64,000 nt of DNA from Circinella minor (lineage: Eukaryota; Mucoromycota; Mucoromycetes; Mucorales; Lichtheimiaceae), in the NCBI GenBank assembly GCA_016758965.1, contig JAEPRB010000204.1, positions 1 through 64,000 on the forward strand, in the 5' to 3' direction. A program made the position numbers and the translations under genes. Every line of letters starts with the position of its first letter. Position 1 is the stretch's first letter. Under the pieces are notes generated by a model. It was not told where the DNA came from. It searched no databases and worked only from the letters and a program-made list of their open reading frames with translations. Below are positions 36,501-48,673 of the stretch, in pieces.

Positions 36501-39121
36501 CCTTAGCAAAGTAATTTATATATAAAAAAGTACGATTTGTTTCTTATTATTTTTATTCGTTGTACTAAAAAGATAATCAATAATCGTTTTCTTCTGAAAA
36601 AATGATCAAATGTTTGCCAATCATATTGAAGAGCTTGGAACACACGCTTTATTTTATTTTATTTTATTTTTGTGTTCCATTAGTTTTATATTATGCCAGT
36701 CTAGTGATACAATTTATAAAAAAGGAATTTATATGCATAATTATAAATATATAAGATAGTACTACTTGCGCTATAAATAAAATTAAAGCCTTTGTATCTG
36801 AGTAAATTTCACTATCCTGTGCATAATTTTTTTCTATTAGCAAAATTCATAATTATCTTAGTGTGTCCATCTTACCTTAACCAAAAAAGAACATCTGATG
36901 AGCACAACAGCTTCATATGCTTAAGTACTTGTTGATAGATGATTACCAAAAACCATGTGCTCTGTGTATCACAGCAAACAACACGTCGACCTCTTGTCTA
37001 TTAGTATCACAGACAACATATAATTGAAAGCTCGATTACATTATTTATTATCTACAAAATGCGCGAGAAAAATTAGAAAGAAGCGTAAAAAATATCAAAA
37101 CCCATGGACAACAAGCCCTGATGGTAAAATAAGTGAATGCGTGATGATAATAAAAACTTCTTTTTTTTTCCCAACGCACAACAATCTATGAAACTTTCTA
37201 ACGTATTTTTCTGTAACTCATGATTTCACTTTTTGCTTTATGGTTACAGTTTTCTTCATATATGTAATAAATCAGCATACATTATCATACACACATACCT
37301 GCACATACGTAACGATAATTTGTGTATAATAATACAATTCGCTTACTTTTTTTATATATTAGTACGTAGTAGCGTAAAAATATGAAATACCTGATTATAT
37401 GTATAATGGAGAAATTTCGTGTTTGAAAATAGCTTGAAGAAATAGAATTAAAAAAAGCACCACTGTTATTGAAGGGACAGATAACAATGACTTGTTTTTA
37501 CTGATAAAAAAAAGCGGCTGGAAGCCGAAATAAGATATATTTTCTTTTATATATATAACTTAAGTTACTTGTAGATGATTGGCTATTATACAGTAGTTGT
37601 CCCGCCTTTTTCATATGTATCATTATTCTTTTTTTGACCTGGTGTTGCCCAGCCCATATGCTTAATACATCATAATTTTATTCACGGGATTTCCCTTTTT
37701 TGGGCGTTTATATCGAATTTTGAAAAGCGTCTTCTGGATTTGCTTAGTCTGTCTGTCTGTCACGTAACACCTTCCATTTATGAAAAATGTGATTCAAATA
37801 TATTTTCCTTCAAATGAATAATACAATAATAAATATTAACCTTTTGTCACCAATTTCATTGAAAAGAGTTCAATTTAAATATGTTTCTATACTTGGAATT
37901 GTCTGCCTTGATCAAACTTACTGCATTTTCAGGCTGCTTTTGTGCATTATAATGTTCAGTGAATGAGTGAAAAAAAGTTTTTGAGATAAGAAAGATATGA
38001 TATGGTGAGAGTCAAAGGTATAGATAGAGAGAGGATACATAGGAGAAGATAATGGTGATATAATATATAATGAATTTAATTAGAAAAAGTTTAGTGAAGA
38101 ATTAATTTGAGAGGTAGAAAGTGATAAAAAAAGCGATCGATCCACGTTAAAAAGCTATTGTTGTTCTGAATCATCTTCGCGTAGATCATGCCACGTTTTC
38201 AATATAGTTACATGAATAAAACCAATACCATTTCTTCTTTAAAATAAAATTACTGCGTCTCTCTTTTTTAGGTGGTGGCCTACTGTATCAAGAATAAGAA
38301 CAAACCTTTTGGATTTATCTTCACTGGCTAGGCATCCATTATATGCTACGTCATATATTCCATTTGTGGATGTTACTTTTACTCAAATAAATTGTTTGTT
38401 CTTGAAAAAAATGACATGGGAATGTCTAGTTTTTACACTCATAAAATCTGATCACATGGTTAAAATATTATTAATATTATTACATGTAGTAGTAGCACTT
38501 TATTGGTATTAACACAAGTAGCATAAATAATAAGCGTTAACAAGCATAGACTAATATCAACCATTAATATTTTGTATACGTAATTATTACATAGTGTTCG
38601 ACTTGATTGTTAGCTCCGGCATAAATATCTATATTTTTTTCCTTGATCTTTTTGGTCCAGCGAGAACAATTGTGTTTATCTGTCTGGCGAACCAATAAGA
38701 AACACTCTTATCACATAATTAAGTCTTTACTGATAAAACAGTTGTCCACCATTTAAATTTGACATGAACTCATTTTGACACACACACCTCTTTCTCGCAC
38801 TTTCTTTCTTTCTTTCTTTTTTTTTTTTTGCTCTTTTGAATAATCTTCTTCGCTTTAAAATATCTCAATTTTCTCATATTCTTATTTTATCTTCTTCGTT
38901 TTAAAAACTTCATTTTGCGCATAATATATAAAAAACACTTTGTACGTACATATATTATAGTTTATTTATTTTCGTACAGTAAACCCCCATTTTTTGCATA
39001 CACCGGTGGTTAGATATATATATAATTTATGACAAATCAGATATTGACTATTTATATATTATAGCCACCTGAACCATTTTATAACTATATTAAGTCTCGC
39101 TTGTTGCAAGTCTTCGGTTCT
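33587..39121. other. Long AT-rich intergenic region, no gene recognised
   Basis: Over 5 kb of AT-rich DNA with frequent T and A runs. I inspected the open frames (for example 34857-35042 and 38309-38512); they are short and look random. At about 38979 a 'TACAGTAAACCCCCATTTTT' stretch resembles one end of a Tc1/pogo-type element, but I found no partner. Confidence 0.5.
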
Positions 39122-41385
39122 GCAGCAAAAGATCAAGAAATGCCAGGTGTGCAAAACCCGGGGGTTGACTGATCAAAAAGAACTTATATGGGCCTTGGCA
39201 CGAGATTGAAATCTAGAAATTATTAACCAGCATTGGTGTAAAGCCGAAAATGACAAAAAAAGGTTAGTTTACCTTACATAATTACTCTATTTTGTGTATA
39301 AACAAAAGCTGACTACTTCCCCATTTGAAAATAGGTTAATGACATTACGAACAATAAGAAGCCTAAAGACATTGATGACAACAGAAAACAAGACTCAATG
39401 GAATCTATTAAAACAGATCTTGACAAATTAGACCCATCACGTTTCCATGATGATAATAAGGACGAAACTAGTTCAAGGAAAATTCGTTCTTTATTTTCAA
39501 TTATATTAAGCGGCTATTAAATGAACGCGTGACGAATGTGGACGAAAATATTATTAAGAATACTGCCTATAAAGGAACATAGCTACTATCCTTATATTCA
39601 ATTCACTTGCACCACCATATTGTTTACCAGAGGTGAATTATAAAGGAGGAAGAAAAAGACGAAGACGATGATGAGAATGACGATGAACATAATAAAAATG
39701 AAAAGAACGCAATAACAGTCCCTACCGATGTGCTCCATTTGCTTTCATCACTGATGCAGCCGTTGCGTTATCTGGTCCTCAACAAAAGCAATAGGCTTAT
39801 ATCCTTCAGTGGATCAAGAAGATCATTTAATTGATATCTCAAGTGACGTTTTGTATACGCTCTTCTCAAAAGACTTTACCATTCCATCATTATAATTACC
39901 AGGAGGTATCACTAGCAAAAAGTCAAGTTGGCCACCCGGAACGCAAGCGCGAAGTTTTCGGTTCCTTTTTAATATTCCAAAAATTACTCAAGCCATGGAA
40001 ACAAGAAAACTATATTTCAGTGACTGTCTCACATTCGTCAACCGGCATACTAGACGAGTTATCGGGACCAAATTAATAGCCAAAGAGAGTGCAAAACATG
40101 ACACGGAAAGTGATCCAGACGATAGTAATGACAGCCGAAGTAATGATGCAATGACTGTTGCTACAGTAAGCCACGATGCCCAACGACAGTCTTCAAGACG
40201 AAAAGGAAAGGGAAGGACTGGAAAGGAAAAAGCGTCAAAGGCACGTAAGAACAAGAAGAAGAAGGCAAGAAGGGGTCAGAAGAGAAGAATGGAAACAAAA
40301 TCAAAACCAAGAAAGAAACGACAGATAAAATATGTTGACAAAGTCGAACATAGAAAAAGAGATGAACAAATTAGAGCAGAATATCAAGTCAATGGCAAAA
40401 AAGCTTTTTGAAATAGTAAAAAAAATTGAATTACTGAAAACGAAGCGAGCTGATTTAAATCGAAACTTCAACCAGAATGTACCAAACGGGAAGAAGTAGC
40501 CACGCATGGGATTCAAATTTATATGAACAGTTACGGTCAACAAGAAACCAAATCCGAGGCATAGGACGTTGTATCACTACAATTCGTCAAGAAATTCTCA
40601 ACTCACGCTCAGTATTTTTATGTTCTACAAAAAGGTCAAGACAGTCAAAACGCCAATACAGAACATTCTCAAGACGATAAACAAACGGTACCATCTGCTT
40701 AAATTAATCAGATACAAGGGATACTACATGGATTTAACAGTTTGCTAATTTTTAGTAATAATAACTTTTGTAGTTAAAGATACAAAAAGCCATCTTTAAT
40801 TCTTTGGAAACTAACAAAGGTTTTGGAAGCCAATGAAATTGACCCGGGGCATGTAGTTGCTACTAAACACCAGAAACGGCGTGAATGTTTTACAAAAAAA
40901 CAACAAAAGCAACAACAGTTCAGACATAGCAAAAAAGAAGAAAAGAATCACGTACCCGAAAGATACGGCATACAATTTACCCACAAAAAAATTGGCAAAC
41001 AGCTGGTGTTCTCATAACAGGATTTCAACATTGCATTTTTTTGGTTCGTGGCGCGCTGGCAAAAATGGATTTCAGAGATTTCAACAGAGGGGTGCAAGTA
41101 GTAGTAAACTGTAGAAAGAACTTGATGGTCTTGAGCACAATTATCTTTATATAACAAACAAGTATCGTAATAGTAAAACATGTCGGTATTGTCATCAACG
41201 GATCACTCTGCACAAATATCGAAAAGGAGACAAACTCGAGACGGTCAATGGAGCTCTACGTTGTATCAATCCACAATGTCCAAGTAACGAACGAAGTATG
41301 CTCAACCGCGACGCAGTATAGGAATGAATATCGGTGTCAATAGAGTAACAAGAGATATATTGGTATATAATAAACTAATACCCCA
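39122..41385 (+). pseudogene. Decayed Fanzor (eukaryotic TnpB-like) nuclease gene
   Basis: Relic of an OMEGA/Fanzor RNA-guided nuclease, related to IS200/IS605 TnpB. Scattered frames in order: a CQVCKTR knuckle (about 39142); VNDITNN...LDPSRFHDDNKDETSSRKIR (39335-39519); a basic, probably nucleic-acid-binding stretch (39995-40411); a RuvC-I-like block NEIDPGHVVATKHQKRREC with the Asp codon at 40841; FGSWRAGKNGFQRFQQRGAS (from about 41043); the OrfB zinc ribbon NSKTCRYC (Cys codons 41181, 41190) ... LRCINPQC (Cys codons 41262, 41277); and RuvC-III NRDAV (Asp codon 41310), after which GMNIGVNRVT continues one frame away. There are several stops (TAG at about 41113, TAG at 41319) and frameshifts. 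The distance from RuvC-I to FGSW is only about 70 codons, so the RuvC-II Glu region seems deleted. Not functional. Confidence 0.7.
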
Positions 41386-41649
41386 TTCCTTTCCTAAAAC
41401 TTCTTTTCCCTCTTATACTCTCTCTCCCCCGCTTTCCGCGGTTTTTTGAAGTAACACCAGTTACGGTACTTGGCAGTCTCCGCGTTATGTTGGATTCAAA
41501 ATAGTTTTAGGACGCCTGTATTTTTTACCAAGTCTTCCTTTGTTTCTCTATATTATTTGTAATGAGAAGATATATACCTACAGTAAATAATAATAATATA
41601 TATGTATTGTAACGTCATTAATGCCCACTTTGAATAAAACATCTAAAAT

Positions 41650-42572
41650 TACTGAATTTTTAGACTGGTTTTTGCGTACTCCCATTAAATTTTTTGCGCA
41701 TATAAAATTATTTCGAAAATGGATAATGGATATTAAAATTATTAAGAAATAACTATGTATCATAATATACACCACGGCTAAAAATTACATGCAGTTACCT
41801 AATTCTCTATGAATATGAATTATGGGTTATGAAATATCATGCTTCTCTATGAATATGCATGAAAAAAGACAATCATTCATTTTCATGGAAATAAATCCAT
41901 GAATCTCTATTACAAAACTTAATGAATCTGAGTGACAATGTATGACTCTGAATGATATATGAATCTGCATAAAATTGAACAAATATCTATGAAAAGATAT
42001 CTATGATTATGAATGAAAATGCATGCTTTGTGAATATGAGTGATAATCTATGAAATCGCACGGTCGTTTGACGAGAAGTAGTATTCCCACGCACTTCTTT
42101 TACTACTTTTACTACTTTTCTCGTTATCTCATATAGTTAATGACCCACAAAAAGAAAATTTTATTATTCAAAGTGCCCATCATAATATAATAGAAGTGGT
42201 TTCAACCATGTTATAGCTACAGTATAATGTATATGTTCATAAAGTAAAATATATATTATTTGAAAACTAGGTGCTGAAAATCCACGAATCCGCATGAATC
42301 TGTATATTAATAGGTAATGGATATGACTGAATATCTATGATTCTGCATAGATCTATGAATCTCCATGAAGTGACACGTTTCATAGAGATTCATCGCATTA
42401 GTGATCATGCAGATCCATGGAAATCCATTCATTTTTATTACTCATTTTAGCCGTGGTGATAGGTGAACATTGTAAGAAATTTATTTGTAAAAAAAAATTA
42501 ATGCGCAAAAAATTTAATGGGAGTACGCAAAAAAAAAAAAGTAATACGCAAAAGCAGTCTAAAAATACAGTA
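41650..42572. mobile_element. Tc1/mariner-like MITE with TA target duplication
   Basis: Inverted termini: left 41652-41700 and right 42501-42570. They share an outer CTGNATTTTTAGACTG block and an inner, perfect 31-bp block containing GCGTACTCCCATTAAATTTT. The right arm carries about 20 extra bases between the two blocks. Both ends abut TA (41650-41651 and 42571-42572), the expected Tc1/mariner target duplication. No coding capacity. It lies 265 bp downstream of the Fanzor relic. Confidence 0.75.
41770..42458. mobile_element. Second inverted-repeat element nested in the MITE
   Basis: A perfect 14-bp inverted repeat, CACCACGGCTAAAA (41770-41783) and its complement (42445-42458), bounds 689 bp inside the outer element, with ATA directly flanking both ends (a possible 3-bp target duplication). 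The interior has two fields of degenerate repeats built on TCTATGAATNTGCATGAA-like words (about 41805-42060 and 42275-42430). Confidence 0.6.
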
Positions 42573-42964
42573 TGTGGCATCTACGCTATTTGAGTTAGTG
42601 GTGGTAGCAATCTGGGACAAATGGTGCTAGCTGGACCTAGCATCGGTATTTCTAACATCGAAATCAATAACAGAATAATTATGATATAAGGAGAAAAAAA
42701 AAACCGAGTGAATATTTGATTTAGAAAATGTCGGTGACAAAATAAAAATTTAATTTAATTTGTGGTCAAGGGAGATGAATAAATAAAATAAATGACAATA
42801 AATGACAATAAAAGAAATAAATAACAATAAGTTGATAGTTATGTACAAAGTAAAAAAAAAAAATAGCTAAACTAAAAGTATATAAGATATATATATATAA
42901 CATAGGAAGAAGAAAATATTAAATAATAATCAAGAAGGAATAGGAACTTCTACATAAACATTAA
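42573..42964. other. Short spacer 3' of the aconitase-like gene
   Basis: AT-rich, with repeated 'aaataaatgacaata' words near 42780-42830. No gene. Confidence 0.5.
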
Positions 42965-45204
42965 TTATAATAACAGTGGCTTTGTAGAAGGTGTGAATTG
43001 AAAGGGTATACCATCACGACCAACGATACGATCGTGAGCTGGATTAAATGAAAGTTTTCCGGCAAATGCCATGACCATTACAATCTATATATACGTGTAT
43101 GTGTATGTATTTATGCAAAAAAATATAGTTATTAGCAAAATTGAAGGAAGTATCTTATTATTTGTTCCTTTTTTCTAATATTCCTCTTCTCTCTCCAAAC
43201 ACTTATTTACCTCAGGTGACGCAACAAAGGCATGACTATTTGGGTTATCCATATAACGTAATTCTTCATCAAACACATTAGCACACGACGTTGCCAAAAC
43301 TGAAATCCATTTAAAATCATTCACATCTTTACTAACACCATGACCATCCATTTTACTAGGCTGCGAAACAATCTGGGCACCAACGCTTTCAAAAAGATAG
43401 ACTAATAAAGCACGATCCCCATTATTAGAAATGATTCTATCATTAATAAACATACGAAATGGTATTTTAACTTGCAATCCTCTTTGTCGTGCTTGTTTTG
43501 CGATTCGAATAACACGACTTAACATGTTTTTGTCTGTAATCGAAATTGATATAGCACTCAATTCATCTGGCCATTCTTCATCCAAAACGGTATCCTTTAA
43601 TTTATTGAGACGTGTTAATCGGCTGGCTGTAAAAGGTCCATGAATATAAGGTTGAATATCATTCAGTTGTACTTCAATAAGATTATCGTAGATGGCACCT
43701 TGGTCAGGTTGAAGATAAACATCGGCAATGGCACTTGCCGCATAAGCTAATGAACGTTGTCCTGTTGTACATAAATAATTGAATGTTTGATCTGTAAATG
43801 GAAACAACGCACTGATATTGTTACCTAGCTTTTTTTTTAAAAAAAAAAACAAATAATTTTAGTATATACTTTTACGCAGCAATTTTTCTACTTTTTACCA
43901 ACTATGCTACATTTTTTTTTATTTATTTTTTTCAGTCTTCTTATGTTTCTTATGCTTCTTCTTTTTTTTTTTTTTTTTTTACTTACCTCGGATGTCATTG
44001 AACATATTTCTATTCTATCATTATAAGAAATACTATCTGTACCTGGTCCATGAAATTCAAGAATAATAGACTGATTCTTCTTGTTATCAACTTGGTGTTT
44101 TTTAATCCATTCCGAAATATGTAGATAAACATCTAAAAAGATAAAGGGAATAAATCACATGTTTTGATATACAATTTTGTGCATTTTCCCGTTTTTTCCC
44201 ACGACTGGATCTACTTTGATTCACACCGCGTTTTTTCTGTCAGTCCAGTTTCATTTAAATTACCTTTTGGTGTAGTCCATCCAGATAATTGACCGTGTAA
44301 TCGAACACCAATAATTTTTGGTGGTAAAATCGATTCATTAGTAGCCTCTTTTGCTTCAGTAGATAGAAAAGTACCAATGATATTGTCTGTAGCTTGTAGT
44401 GACATGGTAGCATCCTTCAAGCTATCTTCTTGTCGTCCGACACAGAGTGTACTCAAGACGCCAGCATTGCTATTATTATTGGTAACAATCGAATGATATT
44501 GATGATCTGGGCATATTTGATCTTCGGCTCCTGACACGTCTTGAAATAATACTCCTGATGGTGATAATAAATCGCGTTTATTATTGGTTTTAAAAAGCAA
44601 TCCGCCAGGAAGAAATGTAAAATTTTCTAAAAATATATTATCGTCACATGAAATTGGTTTTTCATGCACAAATTGATTTTGTGTTGTGTTACCAGAACAG
44701 GATGGCGATGACGATGACGCGGCGAAGGCGGGAAGGTGATTGCTGGTTTTTAGATAGCTTTGTTTGTCAAGTCCATGACCATAAAGAATCTTTTCTGTTA
44801 ATGATAAATTTCGCTGATGACCATTTTCGAGCCTATGTACACACACGTATATATATATATTAAATGTTGTTTAGTAACTTTCTTTCTTCCTCAACCATTA
44901 CCAGAACCTCCCCCTCCCCCGAACCGGGAAGAATTGTTGTCATTTACCGCCTTTTTTGAACATTATGAATAAGTTTATCATAATAAGCAAGATATCGATC
45001 ACTCTTTTTTCCAATGCTTAACTTAATTGTTGATTTTTTATTTGATGAGCTGATAAATCGTTGTGTACATTTCTAAATTATCAAAGGAAGGTCTTTTTAT
45101 ATTAGATATCTCTTTAATATAAGAATTTAATTGTGTCGGTTACTGAAAAATATATTTCACTTGTCATTTTATAATACCTGGATAATTTGACGTGAATAAA
45201 ACAT
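42965..45204 (-). CDS. Aconitase-like protein lacking catalytic residues (probable mitochondrial pseudoenzyme, six exons)
   Basis: Exons 45204-45178, 45072-44948, 44832-44264, 44132-43987, 43828-43211 and 43084-42965 give 1605 nt, 534 aa. The N-terminus MFYSRQIIQKCTQRFISSSN is Arg/Ser-rich without acids, like a mitochondrial presequence. Aconitase landmarks follow in order: YLAYYDKL, LTEKILYGH, FLPGGLL, PKIIGVRLHGQLSGWTTPKD, LEFHGPGTDSIS, LGNNISALFPFTDQT, SHAFVASPEIVMVMAFAGKL, LSFNP. Catalytic parts are gone. The aconitase TDSHT region reads KTNNK, the SCTNS cluster motif is replaced by SISITDK, the ACGPC pair is absent, the YNRNFTGR arginine motif is lost, and the segment with the catalytic Asp-His pair is deleted. 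The protein ends where domain 3 ends, with no swivel domain (aconitases are about 750-780 aa). The intact frame across five introns argues for a maintained, non-catalytic protein. A young, still-open pseudogene is the alternative. Confidence 0.8.
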
Positions 45205-47127
45205 TTAATAATTTTATAATAAGATAAAAAAAAAAGTATATGACAAAAAGTGTGGAGAATACGAAAGAACTAATGAGAAAAATGGGAAAAAGAAGATAAC
45301 AAAAAAAAAAAAATCAACAAAACCCGTTCGGATTTTTACGGAAATAATCATTTGATCTCAATAATATTCGTTTTTTTTTTTTTTTCCACTTGTCATCATT
45401 ATTACCATTGAGTTGTTTATGCAACTGAGAGAAATTTTATACGATCTGTTTTTTCATATATGAAATTAAGCTATTTAATTACTTTCCACTCTCTTCAAAC
45501 AGCCGTTAAAAGCCGATTCACCAAACAATTTCGCACGTTTCACAACCTAGACTTGTATGTAATCCCTTTCTTATTTCTCACTTGTTTCTACTCTGGATAA
45601 CTTTACTAGTTTTCTTTATATTTAAAAAAAAATACGGCCCCTGTCCGAGAATGATTATAAAGAGTAAACTTTTTAACACTGATCTACAAAAAAAAAAAAA
45701 GGACGATATTCACGTAATATAAACTTATATAAGAGAAAAAAAAATTCCATAAATAATCCAATTAATCATTTTAATATTTATATCATATATTATGATCGTC
45801 AGCTAATAATAAAAAATTTCAATTTATATATAATAATTATTATATAAATGTATTATGTATCCATTCGAAATGACAAACAGGAACGGTCATCTACATCAAC
45901 ACTTTATTTTCTGTATATGCGTGCAAGTCCTCCTGAAAAAAATAATTGGTGTGAAATAACTTTTTTTATTTTTATTTTCCATCCAGAAAATAACAAGAAG
46001 GGTTAAACTGGTTTTTAGTAAAAAGAAAAAGAGAGAGAGAAAATAAGGGGTATGATTGAAAGGAAAAATAATAGCAGGGCCTTTATTTATATTTATATTT
46101 ATATTTATTTGCCATGGATTATTTACACTGAATGGGGGGGAGGGTTAGCTTGTTCAAGCTTCCTTTTTTTTTTTTTAGCTGAATAAAACACATTTATTAG
46201 CTTCTTGCTTATTATCTGAATAGGTTTATGTTTAAAAAAAGGTTAAATTCTATAAACAAGCAAATGTTTTATTTTTGGCTTGAAAAGCCCAAAAAAAATT
46301 CAGACTCCCAAGAGAAGCATTAAAAAATATTGGCCAAGAACAAATGTTTAAAGTATTTTTGGAATAAGATTCCTAAATTTTTCATGCTAAGCTGATCGGA
46401 TAAAGCAAAGAAGGGATATTAAATTTACAGGATCATGTATAATGCAAGAAGAAGAAAATATCATCCCCTTAATTCATTTATTTTATATTTTTTAAAAAAA
46501 AAATAAAGTCATTATTAAAAAAAATTCATCGAAAGATGAAAGTAAACATGGTAACCAAACAAGAAATAATAAAAACGATGGTAACCTGTTGGTTTTTAAC
46601 CAGAATTACTGTTGCTAAAGAATCATTTAATCGGTTTTTTAAAATGATAGTAAACTGTTCCACAAGTGGATTTGTTCATCAACAAACAACTTATATGAAG
46701 AACTCCGTTAGTTACTGTATTGGGCTCGATTGCCATGAGGGATGGTGGTACAAACTTTTTTTTCAAAAAGTAACCTCACCATCACATACCCTCTAATTTT
46801 TTTAACACAATTATTGAATCCATCCTTCCTTTCTTTTCTTCTTTTTCTTCTTAAGAACTTATATACGCCAACACACCTTTTTTTTTTTTACACACGAACT
46901 TTTTTTTTCACAGCCCCATATGGCTGTACCTTTTATACGAACGATCTTTACTCAATCTCAACTACCGCGATCTTTTTAAATTGAAAAACAAAAGCAAAAC
47001 ATATTATTTTTCTCGAGAAAAGAAAGTTAACAACACACGAAAAAATAAAAAATAAAAAAAAAGTACTTGATCTCTTTTTTTCCTCCCACCTTTTCACCAT
47101 TCCACTCATTATTTATAAGAATACACC
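45205..47127. other. Divergent intergenic region
   Basis: Lies between the divergent aconitase-like and membrane-protein genes and should contain both promoters. AT-rich; a (TTTATA)n run at about 46081-46109. An open frame at 46536-46984 is not protein-like enough to call. A pyrimidine-rich leader precedes 47128. Confidence 0.5.
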
Positions 47128-48673
47128 ATGATCAACAATAAACGTGACATTACCGGTACATGATATTTTTTTTTTGAATTTAAAAATGAAACGAATAACT
47201 ATGAATGGAATCATATTAATATATATATATATATATATATATTCTTCTCGGGTTATTATGGGGACACAATAGAATATGAATGTTCCAATATGGGGAATCA
47301 ATATCCTATATGTGAACCAACTTCAAATGATGTATGGTACCAAGGATCAGACTATAAATTGATTTGGAACTACAAGTAAGATGAATCCATTTATTTATCT
47401 ACTTTTAATTATATTTATATAATATGCATACCTAAGCACAGTAATATGCAAACTTTTTCTTTATTCGTATTTTTTTTTCCTTTGCTAACCTTATATATCT
47501 TTATAATAATTGATAGTAACGCGTATTATATTGTCAATACTGTAAGTTTGATTCTTTATTTTTTTAATTAATTTTAAAGAGATCAAAAATAAAATAATAA
47601 TAAATTTTATCTAGCCCGTAGCAAACAATTCACTCGATTTCCACTTATATTATCAAGAAAATTATTCTTACAAACCCATTATGCAATGGTACGATTTATC
47701 TCTTTTGACGGGTTCTCTTACAGTAAATGTAAACAATTCCTGGTTCCCTCAACCTGCAGATGAAGGTCAAAATAAGACTTGGACAATGTATGGTTGGTTT
47801 TTACCTGCTGGTAGAAATGCTACTCAAATGCTTCTTGAAACTGAAACGACTTATCCACGTCCATTCAATTGGTCCGTTGTTCGTAAGTGTCCTTGTTTAT
47901 TATTGTTATCGTTTCATTGTTATCATTCTTTGTTGTCAAGTATATATATATGTATAAACTGATCAAAACAAACAAAAAATATGATAGAAACTTATGATCC
48001 CAACTATACCAAAGAAAATCCTACTGGTGGTAACAATGGTAACGATAGTAACAGCGATTCGTCAGATAATGGAAGCGGACTTCCAGGATGGGCAATAGCT
48101 GTTATTGTCATTGCATGTATTGCTTTTGTAGCAGCATTATGTGCTATTGGAGCTGTTATCTATTTACGTCGACGTCAAAAACAATCACGACAACCCATGA
48201 CTATGACTGAAGCAGCAGCAATTGCAGCCGCACGACAAAATCAAAATCAACCACATCAACCACCACCTCCTGCCGGAGGAGGGACAACAAAATCAGATGT
48301 TGGATCAATATACTCTAGCACTCCCATTATTGGAGCAGCAGGTAGTCATTCAAGGGGTTCTGCTGCCTCTACTGAAGGTTCTGGATCTACACGACATCGA
48401 GCATCACCACCAGCAGATTCATTCCGTAATTTAATGTATTCAGAATGGAAATCACGTGCCCCACCAGGTGAACAAGAAGAAGAAGAGGAAGAATTAAGAC
48501 GACGACGATTAGGTGAAGCTTTACTGCAGCGTGAGTTAGAAGAAGAAGGAGCAGCTGTTAAGCATACAGATCGACGTCCAATGACTGTAGCCCCACCAGA
48601 AGCATTAGAAAGTAAAGCGGTTGTTTTGGAACGTCAAGATGGTAAAAACAATCCTCCGTCACCATCTCAATAA
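47128..48673 (+). CDS. Single-pass (type I-like) membrane glycoprotein, function unknown (five exons)
   Basis: Modelled exons 47128-47155, 47273-47375, 47517-47541, 47615-47882 and 47988-48673 give 1110 nt, 369 aa. Exons 2-4 encode a Cys/Trp/Tyr-containing domain with many N-glycosylation sequons (NNSL, NYSY, NNSW, NKTW, NATQ, NWSV, NYTK), so it probably faces the lumen or exterior. After a Gly/Asn/Ser-rich stalk, one membrane helix (GWAIAVIVIACIAFVAALCA) is followed by RRRQKQ, placing the tail in the cytoplasm. The tail is Gln/Pro-rich, then Ser-rich, then an acidic/basic helix (EQEEEEEELRRRRLGEALLQ). The first exon is uncertain: this model lacks a signal peptide, while an ATG at 47186 opens a hydrophobic leader that is out of frame by one TA unit. 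It is reminiscent of fungal cell-surface or Psg1-type proteins, but I do not assign it. Confidence 0.75.

Noticed and set aside
38309..38512. 67-aa open frame
   Set aside because: Isolated and without recognisable features.
38976..39015. Possible single pogo/Tc1-type terminus (CAGTAAACCCCCATTTTT)
   Set aside because: No inverted partner found within a few kilobases.
41805..42430. CRISPR-like spaced repeats
   Set aside because: Repeat units are degenerate, unevenly spaced and bounded by transposon-like inverted repeats; the organism is a eukaryote.
43431..43643. Plus-strand open frame inside the aconitase-like gene
   Set aside because: Antisense shadow of exon 5.
46536..46984. Overlapping 86- and 80-aa open frames
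   Set aside because: No motif, signal or splice context; composition fits random AT-rich sequence.
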